DNA of 64,000 nt from Peronospora farinosa (lineage: Eukaryota > Oomycota > Peronosporomycetes > Peronosporales > Peronosporaceae), in contig CANTFK010000836.1 of NCBI GenBank assembly GCA_947646735.1, positions 124,001 through 188,000 of the forward strand. The letters are read 5' to 3'. The notes beneath the pieces were generated by a model. The model was given only the letters and a program-made list of their open reading frames with translations, had not been told where the DNA came from and did not search any database. Below are positions 1-8,187 of this stretch, in pieces. How positions within the stretch are numbered: the first letter of the stretch is position 1; each line of letters begins with the position of its first letter. A program made the position numbers and the translations under genes.

Positions 1-2096
1 TTCTTGCTACGAGACTTGCTCTTCGTATCAGTCGACAGCCACGGGTTCTCTTCACCCTCTGCAGCCGGCTCCATGTCAGCGTCTTCTGCTGACTCAACCT
101 TTGACTGGGACTCAGAAGCAGCATTGATAGCTTTCTGATCAAGGGTCTTGACACCAAGCTCCAACTCCTTGCTCTGCTTCTTGTCTCCGTTCGAAAGCGC
201 GACACTGCTACCACCTTCGCCAAGGTCAACCGCAACCACGCCTGAGGTATGGGTCGACATGCCGCCACTCATGCTTACGTTGGTCGTTTGGAGTGCACTT
301 CCAGCCAGTGCAAGGTCAACGGCTACCTTGTCCGCTTCTGTCACCACCACCTTCTTCTTCAGCTTCTTGACACGTTTGTTCTTCTTCGCAGCAAAACCTT
401 CGTCGCCGGAGCTAAGATAGTCCTCACCATCTGAAAGAATACGATCGCCATCGGCACCGTCGCCAGTGCGAATCTCACGAAGAAGCTTCTCAGCCTCAGC
501 ACGCGCCTCCTCACGCTGCTTTTCGGCTGCGCGCTGCATGAACTTCATTCCTTGTAGACCTCGTTTATTGCCAGCCTCCTCAGAATCTGCGTCAATTTCC
601 GAGACCAAAGCATTCGCTTGCCTTTCTAAACGCTTCTGTAGACGCGAAACACCATCCTCTTCACAATTGTCTTCATCATCATCCATATCATCCTCGTCAC
701 TGTACACCGTATTGATCTTGCGGCGCAATTCCTCACCACGACGCAACTGGTCGGCAATGGCACTACGCGTCGCATCGTCAGCTTGAGTACCACGGCGAAG
801 CTGGTGCTTCACCCACTTGCTTGTGTTGCGATGCTTGAGAGTTAATCGTTCCTCCGCTCGCTTCTCCGCCAGCTCCTCGTCAAGCTTACGAGCTAACTCC
901 GGGTCCAAAGCACGCAGCTCTTCCTTTTGTCTTGCCACGGTCTTCTTGTCCTGCGCATTACGAATCTTGTGGTACAACTTGCTCTTTATCTTTTTAACAC
1001 GCTTCTTCTTTTGTTCCTCATAAAATAGCAGCGACCTCAGTTTCGCAAGCTCTTTCTGCCGCGCAGCCACTTCCTCCGTCGACACGTGCTTACGCGCAAG
1101 CTCTTCCTCCTCACCTTTTGCTTGCTTCTTGTCACTCAAGTCGCCAGCCTCCAACAAAGCCGCGACGCTCTTTTCCATGTCTGTCTGTGCAACAAACTTG
1201 CTCGCCAACGCTGCAGGTGTCAACTTCTCAAGTTTTGGGGCCTGAACACGCAAATCCAGCGTCTCCTTCTGTCTGTTGCGACGCACCACCGGCTCAAAAA
1301 GATCCACGCTCTTAGTCTTTTCCATATAGGCCAATTTACGTTGCGCACGTGCATCATGCACCGCTTCCCGATTGGCCTCGAGTGTAAGCGTCATGCCATC
1401 TCCTTCAAGTTCCCTAATCTGCTGTCTCATGCGTCTCAAGTCTAGTCCTAGCTTGGTCTTCTCCTGAGCCTCCTTGTTATCCTCCTCAGCAGTCTCCGCT
1501 CCAGGTTTCACCATCTGTGCACCCAAAAGATTGCCGAGTGTCAGCTCTCCGTCTACAGCTTCATTGGCAAACTGCGAGTCGATCTCAATGAGCTTCTTGG
1601 TGCTCTTGTGCTCGACCAAACTGTCCACCATCTTGCTCAAATTCTTAATCTTTTCTTCTTCTCCTTCTTTTTCTTCTTCACTGATACTAACAAGTCTAGC
1701 AGCAGGTGCAGTACCTAAAAGGTCCGAAAGTAAATCTCCTCCTTCTTCTTCTTCTTCTCCTCCTCCTCCTTCTTCTTCTTTGCCCTTTGTCCCATTAAAA
1801 AATAGTCCATAGGCTGCCTCATCTTCACTATTAAACGCTTCATCTTCATCCACTTCGGAATCTTCCTGGTCAAATGTCGGCTCTTCGTACTCGAAAACTT
1901 CATTCACGTCGGCCCGTGCGTTCATCGTGCGTTCCTGATGCGCGGCTTTTTCTTCATCGTCACTAAATACGTCATTAGACTGGATACTAATGCCTTTACT
2001 TCGACGTTTGATATTTTTAGAGGTAGCATTGGACTTGACGTTGCTGGTATTAGTAGCAGTTTTCCTACCCTTGCGCGCTGAAGTTCGACGCACCAT
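1..2096 (-). CDS. UTP14: UTP14-like U3 snoRNP / small-subunit processome protein, N-terminal 698 codons (runs off window)
   Basis: An open minus-strand frame begins with ATG at 2096 (MVRRTSARKGRK...) and stays open to base 1, so the C-terminus lies outside the window. The protein is highly charged. It has a basic N-terminus, an acidic Glu-rich run around residues 105-125, long Lys/Glu/Arg-rich helices, the sequence KIKSKLYHKIRNAQDKK at about residues 366-382 and EENPWL near residue 680. A KIKSK-[KL]-YH block and an ENPWL block are hallmarks of the Utp14 family, nucleolar proteins of the U3 snoRNP that act in 18S rRNA maturation and activate the helicase Dhr1 in yeast. No intron is needed in the visible part. 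The start is the first ATG of the frame. The family call rests on these motifs and the overall composition; the C-terminal domain could not be checked. Confidence 0.85.
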   Translation of the reverse strand, partial: MVRRTSARKGRKTATNTSNVKSNATSKNIKRRSKGISIQSNDVFSDDEEKAAHQERTMNARADVNEVFEYEEPTFDQEDSEVDEDEAFNSEDEAAYGLFFNGTKGKEEEGGGGEEEEEGGDLLSDLLGTAPAARLVSISEEEKEGEEEKIKNLSKMVDSLVEHKSTKKLIEIDSQFANEAVDGELTLGNLLGAQMVKPGAETAEEDNKEAQEKTKLGLDLRRMRQQIRELEGDGMTLTLEANREAVHDARAQRKLAYMEKTKSVDLFEPVVRRNRQKETLDLRVQAPKLEKLTPAALASKFVAQTDMEKSVAALLEAGDLSDKKQAKGEEEELARKHVSTEEVAARQKELAKLRSLLFYEEQKKKRVKKIKSKLYHKIRNAQDKKTVARQKEELRALDPELARKLDEELAEKRAEERLTLKHRNTSKWVKHQLRRGTQADDATRSAIADQLRRGEELRRKINTVYSDEDDMDDDEDNCEEDGVSRLQKRLERQANALVSEIDADSEEAGNKRGLQGMKFMQRAAEKQREEARAEAEKLLREIRTGDGADGDRILSDGEDYLSSGDEGFAAKKNKRVKKLKKKVVVTEADKVAVDLALAGSALQTTNVSMSGGMSTHTSGVVAVDLGEGGSSVALSNGDKKQSKELELGVKTLDQKAINAASESQSKVESAEDADMEPAAEGEENPWLSTDTKSKSRSK

Positions 2097-3070
2097 GTCA
2101 AGAGATAGTGATGGGAAAAGGTGGTTGGTGCAGCGGAGTTTGTGTTAAGTGCGATATATGGGTACAATAGGACGACATTGTAGCCAAACCTGTTAGAGTT
2201 TATTTTAAATATCAATTACAATACCAGTCATTAAAATATTAATAGCAAAATTAATTCTTGCCAAAATGGACTTGAGCATCAGACAAAATTCTTGTCAAGC
2301 TGTTTCTTGCACCAGCGCATTGTTCGCGTAGATATCCACTCGATTTGACGGCATTCAAACCCACGGCATAGCCTTATACCAACAAATACACCACCACAGC
2401 TATAACTTGTAAGCCTTTCTTCTACTCGCTGGTACTGATGAACCACAACACAAATCATACACTGCGAGTAAGGCACAAATCGCGAGCTTTAGCTTCTTGC
2501 ACCAGCTGCTGCAACCGTCAGCATCAACGCCAACACCAGCTATAACCACATCATTTGTATCTCCTCTCGACCCTCTACATAGGAAACAATTGCCTTACGC
2601 GACAGAGAAGTGCAACACACAAGTAAACCGATCCATTAAAGCTTGTGGTAGCACCATTGCAAGGAAAATGCAGACGTTAGAGCCACCATCACTGAGCCTC
2701 CTCCTTTTCTCGGTTGCAGACTACTTCTTTGTATCTTTTACAGTTGTTGACGCGTCTTGCGAGTTCTTTTGGTCTGTACACTCTCCTTCTGATGCTTATT
2801 TTGCTCATTATTGTTGGAGTGATAGATCCTGCTGTGACATGTGGAAGAGCTTTTATTGCAAAAATCTAAGAATATTTATTATCTACCAGTAAGGAGTTCG
2901 CAAATCTTCTGCGTTTGAAACGATGGGGTGTCGTCTTTAGGTTTCGTTATATTTTCTCTTCGTGTCGGTGCCAATTGGTGTGGTGCCATCCAACCGCTTT
3001 TCTGACGGTCCACAATAGCCCCACACCTCTCGTTACTCAGTTCGCAACAAGTTTCGTACCTACTTTTACT
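2097..3070. other. Intergenic region between divergent UTP14-like and COX5C-like genes
   Basis: About 970 bases separate two divergent start codons, so both promoters should lie here. A short minus-strand frame at 2279-2476 (65 codons, several Cys) and a plus-strand frame at 2497-2892 are open, but neither resembles a family I know. I see no repeat or RNA gene. Confidence 0.5.
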
Positions 3071-3238
3071 ATGATTTCGCCCTTAAAGGACATTTTCATT
3101 GCCACAGCGCTTGGCCTCGGCTGTGGCCTCGTCTGGAACAAATACAGAGATAGCGAGATGGACCGCATTAGCCGATTCTACAAGTGGCACGACGCGCAGG
3201 AGCAAGTTCAGGCGAAGAAACTGCATTCCGACGTCTAA
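3071..3238 (+). CDS. 55-aa single-helix inner-membrane protein, COX5C-like cytochrome c oxidase subunit
   Basis: The ATG at 3071 opens a 55-residue frame ending in TAA at 3238. An upstream in-frame ATG at 2915 would add a leader with no sign of conservation, so the internal start is preferred. The protein begins MISPLKDIFIATALGLGCGL and has one hydrophobic helix (about residues 7-23). A polar stretch follows: WNKYRDSEMDRISRFYKWHD. The order Pro-Leu-Lys-(Asp/Glu)-Ile, Gly-rich helix, Trp, then charged R..FY is that of plant COX5C, a small nuclear-encoded subunit of mitochondrial complex IV. I infer a mitochondrial inner-membrane role by resemblance only. Other tiny respiratory-chain subunits share this form, so the exact subunit is uncertain, but that this is a real gene is likely. 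Confidence 0.55.
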   Translation: MISPLKDIFIATALGLGCGLVWNKYRDSEMDRISRFYKWHDAQEQVQAKKLHSDV

Positions 3239-3948
3239 ATACTGTCGATGCAGTGCTGACACCACGGCTTAAGGAAGCTCTTGCCTTCTTATAGCATCGA
3301 AAGGAGAGGTTAGACGCTTGTGTAGTGGATGTACGTCCGCTTTGGACAGATTACGACACCTGAAGAGACCTTACAGTGTCGGTGACGGACGGAGTCGTCG
3401 ACGATGAGTGAGATTTATACAGGAAAAGTTACGCCAAGAAAGACAAAATCAGGCTCATTTAATGCAAAGCTTAGACACTTTTGACCCTTTATTGTTGCTG
3501 GTGTTTTCTACTTTTATGTGGTGTATCGTACATATTTTGCATTGCCTCCTCTTACGAGTGTCATGAAAGTAGCAGTGAGACATGAGATGGCAATTTACGG
3601 AATTAGTGACAATTGTAGATGACGGACAGACGTTTTTACATGTGAAAAGTGGGGCTGTTAGCGGTAAAAGCAAGCACAAAATGGTATTTGCTAATAAATT
3701 GGAGAGGTGCTACATTTGATGAGGTAAAATGAGCCTACGTGGATGCAGGGAACCAGCTGCATCTAAAGTACTGCACAACTCCAGACCCAGGAGCTGGTAT
3801 ATAAGTGATGAGTGGGATTATGAGCTGCCGCTCCTTTTGACTTCTTCCTCGATAAACTTGTGCGGATATCTCGGATTTTATAACCCTTTGCTGTTGTTCA
3901 GCGAGACAAGCAAAGGGCTGGTTGCTGTTTGCTAATCTGTTGCAAGTG
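3239..3948. other. Intergenic region, no gene seen
   Basis: This is the 3' flank of the small COX-like gene. Short open frames on both strands (for example 3455-3679 minus, 3729-3935 plus) have no recognisable composition or start context. No repeat or RNA gene was recognised. Confidence 0.4.
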
Positions 3949-3970
3949 GTATGTATGTATGTATGTATGT
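3949..3970. repeat. GTAT tetranucleotide microsatellite
   Basis: Five GTAT units plus GT occupy 3949-3970. The run sits exactly at the edge of a GC-richer block (about 3971-4540) that differs in composition from the flanks. It could be the simple-repeat tail of a non-LTR or other element on the minus strand, but no reverse transcriptase is present. Confidence 0.8.
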
Positions 3971-4540
3971 TAACGCGTTACGCGAGCCGTCTTGCGCACC
4001 AAAGTGGCCCAACTTCCGCATGCGTCGGGTTATCTCTCTTCTTTACATTTCTCTCTACTCTCGCCAGGGTCCATTAAGCGGCGCGCGCTATATGCGCCGC
4101 GCTGAAGGCCGTCCAGGCTGCACGACATTTTGCACACCACCAAAAGAGGTGCAGGTCTGGGGCCAGTCGACAGCGGTGTCCAGCGGTAGGTTTCTTGCTT
4201 GGATCCTTGGATGTCTATCTTGTCAACAGGTCCTACCCAGGGAGGGTCTTTTGTTGTTTGCACCGTGGAACAAAGGATATGCGAGCGTACCTAAGCGGAG
4301 ATGTCGGAATTCGGGCGTGGCGGCGTACATCGTGGCGGCGTACATCGTGGCGGCGTACATCGTGGCGGCGTACATCGTGGCGTCTTGACTGGCGGATGGG
4401 GGTGAGAGCGGCATGAGAGAGGTGTGTAGAGGGAGAGAGGCCCGTCCTAAACTGACGGATACCGCGAAGCATCCGTCCAAGGCCCAACTAGCATTAAGCT
4501 AGCTCAGGCCTTCCGGGAGGGCGTTACCCCGACCCGACCA
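3971..4540. other. GC-richer block of unknown origin, possible repeat fragment
   Basis: The block is bounded on the left by the GTAT microsatellite and on the right by CCCGACCCGACCA near 4531-4543. It is richer in G+C than the surrounding intergenic DNA and contains the 15-bp tandem repeat at 4316. Frames are open on both strands (3951-4388 plus, 4030-4263 minus), which is what low-stop GC-rich DNA gives. I do not recognise the element, and no target-site duplication or terminal repeat was found. Confidence 0.35.
4316..4382. repeat. 15-bp tandem repeat, four perfect copies
   Basis: The unit CGTGGCGGCGTACAT is repeated four times without mismatch (4316-4375) and followed by a 7-base partial copy. 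The 15-bp period keeps every reading frame open. One plus frame reads VAAYI repeats and another RRTSW repeats; minus frames read TMYAA and HDVRR repeats. This explains most of the long ORFs in this stretch, which I do not call as genes. Confidence 0.95.
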
Positions 4541-4635
4541 GGATTGCAAGTGATAATAATCACCATTTCGCTTGATTCGCAATCTTGCTTTCTAATGGTG
4601 TCTTGTACGTCTGTATTGACGATCGCCAGCATTTA

Positions 4636-4916
4636 TCAGCTCGGTGTACATTCTGTCGTTTGGCAGCACGTTCCGACCTTTGAATCAAAGAAACTACTAT
4701 TCGAGCATGTAGAGCTCGCATCATTGTCATCGCTACCAGGGTTGTAACCAGGAAATCGTCCCACATTGTCATGCTCAGAGATGGAATCTTTGAGTCTTTT
4801 TAGGAGAGATGGTTCAGACGAGAAGTCGTAGGGCATTCAAACGTTCGACAAGGTTTTCAAGATCTTTTTCTCGCGACTTAGGGAGTTCACCGTCAATCCA
4901 ACCGTTTAAGTCGCTC
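4636..4916 (-). pseudogene. Possible decayed protein-coding fragment, minus strand
   Basis: Two overlapping minus-strand frames look coding by composition. One (about 4916-4815) reads SDLNGWIDGELPKSREKDLE and on to NALRLLV before a stop. The other (4836-4636) starts MPYDFSSEPSLLKRLKDSIS and contains GYNPGSDDNDASS. They could be parts of one gene separated by a frameshift or an unrecognised intron; a CTTACAG acceptor-like site directly precedes the first. No family was recognised. Chance open frames remain possible. Confidence 0.22.
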
Positions 4917-6051
4917 TGTAAGGATAAGTGGCACCTACCTCAGTTGCATCGGACTTCATGTACAAGATGACAGGAGTAAAAAGTATCAGGTCACGACATA
5001 AAGCATTGAATCGATTTCAATGGTAACGATTGTCCAAGGCTTAGGTCGCTGAAGCTATAGATGCTGCTGTGAAGCCAAGGTACAACTTTGATGCAGATTT
5101 CTATGAATGATAAACGAAGGCTAGTAACTGCAAAGCGGCTAAACACTGAAAGGGCAGACATGGTTGCGCAACGCCTTGCCCTGTTCATTGTCGCATGCAG
5201 ATCGAGGGATAGATACTTTTATGAGGCTTCTAGCATGGCAGCTACTGGGAAACGTCTTAGTAAACGAGTAAGCTGTGCACCGACAACTGCAAGTGGTGAC
5301 AAACGGGTAAAGCAGGTCAGACTAATAAGGATGCAGCGAAGACGAGCATGATTACGACCACGTTGAAAATAAAAACTAAACATTCTCGTCAAAGTTGGGG
5401 TATGAGTTTAGAGAAGGAACATTAAAAAAAAAATTTTTTTTATTTAATTAAAAAAAAAAAATTTAATATAAATAGTTATATAGCTCATCTTTCTATGGAT
5501 ATCGTCGATACGTGCGTTAAAAAAGACATGTAGCCCAGTTCCTGAACTAGAATTAAATTTAACATGCGTGTATCGTCGAGTAGGTCGTGCATCAATCGTA
5601 GTCATGTGCTTCCATTTAATATTGCGTGAAGCGTAGAACCGTGAGTTATGCACTCATGAAACGAAACATGTACGCAGCTATCAGCTTTCTTTGAAGACGA
5701 AAGCGAAGTATCTGATTAGCAGTATCCTCGCACAGAGTTGCAGATATATTTACCACGAGATTGGAAAATCTGGCAAGAAGAACTTATGTTTAGTGATACC
5801 CTTGAGACTGTGGGAATCTATCAGTTAAGACAAGTTAGCAGCATTACCTTGGTCGCGACCCGAATTATTTAGCAGTTGTCCTTAGTTAAGGCAGTATAGA
5901 TCAGGCAAGTTTTTGTAGTCGCTTCGGCTTACATGATGTAGGAGTCCCCTGTCTTCACCCAATCAAGATTTTGTCCATGATGGGGAGCCGGCTATCTTCC
6001 CAATCGCAGAGATAATGGGCTGAACCGCAAGAGAGACAGCGTCGCTAAATG
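4917..6051. other. Intergenic region with AT-rich homopolymer tract
   Basis: An A/T tract (5424-5470) has runs of eight or more A and T. A plus-strand frame at 5088-5351 (87 codons, Arg/Lys-rich) and its minus-strand counterpart at 4991-5188 are open, but neither has a recognisable domain. The last few hundred bases are the upstream region of the kinase gene. Confidence 0.4.
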
Positions 6052-6066
6052 TTCATTTCACGAACA
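6051..6066 (+). promoter_or_regulatory. Oomycete-type initiator-like element of the kinase gene
   Basis: GTTCATTTCACGAACA lies about 40 bases before the kinase ATG. It matches the core of the oomycete initiator (GCTCATTYYNCA-type), which usually sits within about 100 bases of the start codon. It is a pattern match by eye, not a mapped transcription start. Confidence 0.4.
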
Positions 6067-6101
6067 CCGTCGTTCAGGCGAAAGTTTGCGTACCGATCGC
6101 G

Positions 6102-7862
6102 ATGTCGCTCAGCAGATGGCTGTTTAGGGCGATGGCGATGGCTTCTCTGCTCATGACGCCCTTGATCGCGATAAATTTAATTGCAAAGGAGCTTTACTCA
6201 GGAAGCCACTGCGCTGGTACGCCCAATGTCCTCAAAATGGTCGAGGCAGAGAGCTGCGATGCCGAAGCCTGTACGGCACACGACCTGGGTGGCTATACGC
6301 TTTTCGTGGCTGTATCATGCAACGTCATTGACCGGTTCAAGTATACGAAGGATCGCTTTAAAGGAAATGACTACGTGATGATGGAAGAGTACAGCGAAGC
6401 TGGATGCCAGAAATTGGTTCAGACTACCGTATATCCGACGTCAGGTGTCTGCGAGAGATCGTCGGCAGTAGCTAATGAGTCTAACATTGTGCGTCTTTAT
6501 GAAAACGGCGCAGCGGCTGTTTTAAATTTTGAAAGTGGTGATTGTGGCAGTCCACCTTCGCAAGAATTCCAGCTCAACCACGACGAAATCTCAAACGGCG
6601 ACTGCATTCAAGAGCGTTACAGGTTTTACACTTCGCTAAAATCGAAAAAAACCGACTATAGCAGCTCGACATACTTCTCTGAAAGCAACCAGTTGAAGGA
6701 CAGCTTGGATGACGATGGTCTCAGCGGCGGCGTTGTCGTCACTATTGTAGCTGGAGTGGTTGCTTGCGTTGGAATCCTGGCTTATGCTACGTTTAGGTTT
6801 ATACGACACCGGTACGATAACAACTTTCAGAAGGACACAGGGATTGCAGCTCTTGCTGCAAGTTATGCCGGCTACCCGACACCCGAAAGCGCTTTGAATG
6901 CTATCACGCTGGGCTCGGAATCCTCGCACTCACAGGATAATACAATTACTGAAGAGAAAATACGTGGCCGAAGCGGGGCTAATGGGTTGTGGGACGACGA
7001 GATCATTGTTACCGCTCGTGTTCCTCGCGAAAAAATTCTCGTGCAGGACCTCATTAGTCGAGGAGGTTATGGGGAAGTCTACGTGGGCTTATTCAATGGT
7101 GAACGTGTGGCCGTGAAAATGTTGTTGCCAGAAATGCGCAAGAGTATTAGTCACTTGAACGATTTTCTGGCGGAGGTCAAGCTGATGGCGACACTGAACC
7201 ACGAACGCATCGTCCATTTCGTTGGTGTTGCCTGGGACTCGCTCACCGATCTTTGCGTGTTGTCCGAGTATATGGAAGGTGGCGATCTTCGAATTCTTCT
7301 CAAGAATTGCGAAGACGAGCACACTCCGCTTGGCTTTGACCGAAGCAAAGCTACAATTGCTCTCCACGTCGCTCACTCTCTCACGTATCTGCACTCGTTG
7401 TCACCACCCGTTCTTCATCGTGACCTCAAGTCCAAGAACATTTTACTGACATCACAATTGGATGCAAAGCTCACAGACTTTGGGGTCTCTCGAGAACGGT
7501 CCGACTTTACAATGACTGGCGGCGTCGGATCCTCTCGGTGGATGGCACCGGAAGTGATGATGGGAGACCGGTATGACGACAAGGCCGACATGTTTTCGTT
7601 TGGTGTTGTGCTGGCCGAATTAGATCAGCATTTGCTTCCTTATGCTAACTCCAAGGACAAAAGCAATTCCGGCCGAGCGATGCCTGACCTAGCAATTTTA
7701 CAATTGGTGGCGTCGGGTAAACTCCGAATCGAGTTTTCTTTAGGAACCCCCAAAGCTATTAGGGACTTAGGAATGGCATGTGTGTCCATTGATCCCAAGG
7801 ATCGACCCTCAGCAGCAGACGCGCTGTACAAACTTCACACCATTTTAGCGCGGGGACTTTAG
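6102..7862 (+). CDS. Membrane-anchored TKL-family Ser/Thr protein kinase
   Basis: This intact 586-aa frame begins with a hydrophobic signal-like segment (residues 8-27). A Cys-bearing extracellular region follows to about 205, with no domain I recognise. One transmembrane helix spans about 209-231 (GGVVVTIVAGVVACVGILAY), then a cytoplasmic linker, then a complete kinase domain at about 313-582. The glycine loop is SRGGYGEVYVG, the ATP lysine is K339 (VAVK) and the helix-C glutamate is probably E358. The catalytic loop is HRDLKSKN (D441) and Mg binding is DFG at 459-461. The activation segment ends GSSRWMAPE, typical of tyrosine-kinase-like kinases. All catalytic residues are present, so an active receptor-like kinase at the plasma membrane is inferred. 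Such kinases are numerous in oomycetes; the ligand is unknown. The gene has no introns. Confidence 0.9.
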   Translation: MSLSRWLFRAMAMASLLMTPLIAINLIAKELYSGSHCAGTPNVLKMVEAESCDAEACTAHDLGGYTLFVAVSCNVIDRFKYTKDRFKGNDYVMMEEYSEAGCQKLVQTTVYPTSGVCERSSAVANESNIVRLYENGAAAVLNFESGDCGSPPSQEFQLNHDEISNGDCIQERYRFYTSLKSKKTDYSSSTYFSESNQLKDSLDDDGLSGGVVVTIVAGVVACVGILAYATFRFIRHRYDNNFQKDTGIAALAASYAGYPTPESALNAITLGSESSHSQDNTITEEKIRGRSGANGLWDDEIIVTARVPREKILVQDLISRGGYGEVYVGLFNGERVAVKMLLPEMRKSISHLNDFLAEVKLMATLNHERIVHFVGVAWDSLTDLCVLSEYMEGGDLRILLKNCEDEHTPLGFDRSKATIALHVAHSLTYLHSLSPPVLHRDLKSKNILLTSQLDAKLTDFGVSRERSDFTMTGGVGSSRWMAPEVMMGDRYDDKADMFSFGVVLAELDQHLLPYANSKDKSNSGRAMPDLAILQLVASGKLRIEFSLGTPKAIRDLGMACVSIDPKDRPSAADALYKLHTILARGL

Positions 7863-8187
7863 AGAGAGACCCATTAATTAGTTCATTCAGTTTTATATAT
7901 CAAGCGACATGCTTAAAACATAAAACGTACTATTCATTCGCTCAATCGTTATAGTTGTACATAATACAAGCTACAATTACATGATCCCCACCAGAAAAAA
8001 GACGGATATTCGATACATCGAATTGCCCGTACATAAATATCCATTTATCCAATTATGTAAAAGCAATCAAATATATATTAAATATCCGTCTAAAATAACA
8101 ATAATAATTAAAATAATTCAAAGTACTATTTTAAACTTGATATATGATCAGAACCCTCGATAAGCATCAAGCTTCAACCGGCCAAGC
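7863..8187. other. Intergenic, AT-rich, kinase 3' region and chloride-channel 5' region
   Basis: The sequence is strongly AT-rich, with repeated AATAAT and ATATAT stretches near 8040-8140. Frames at 7981-8163 are low-complexity. No gene was seen. Confidence 0.5.

Noticed and set aside
1474..1812. Plus-strand Ser/Pro-rich ORFs inside the first 2 kb
   Set aside because: They are mirror images of the acidic and Lys-rich codons of the UTP14-like gene on the minus strand.
2497..2892. 131-codon plus ORF with some Cys
   Set aside because: No domain, no signal-like N-terminus, and it lies in the promoter region between divergent genes.
3951..4388. 145-codon plus ORF with VAAYI repeats
   Set aside because: Openness is caused by the 15-bp repeat and GC-rich sequence; no start context or homologous look.
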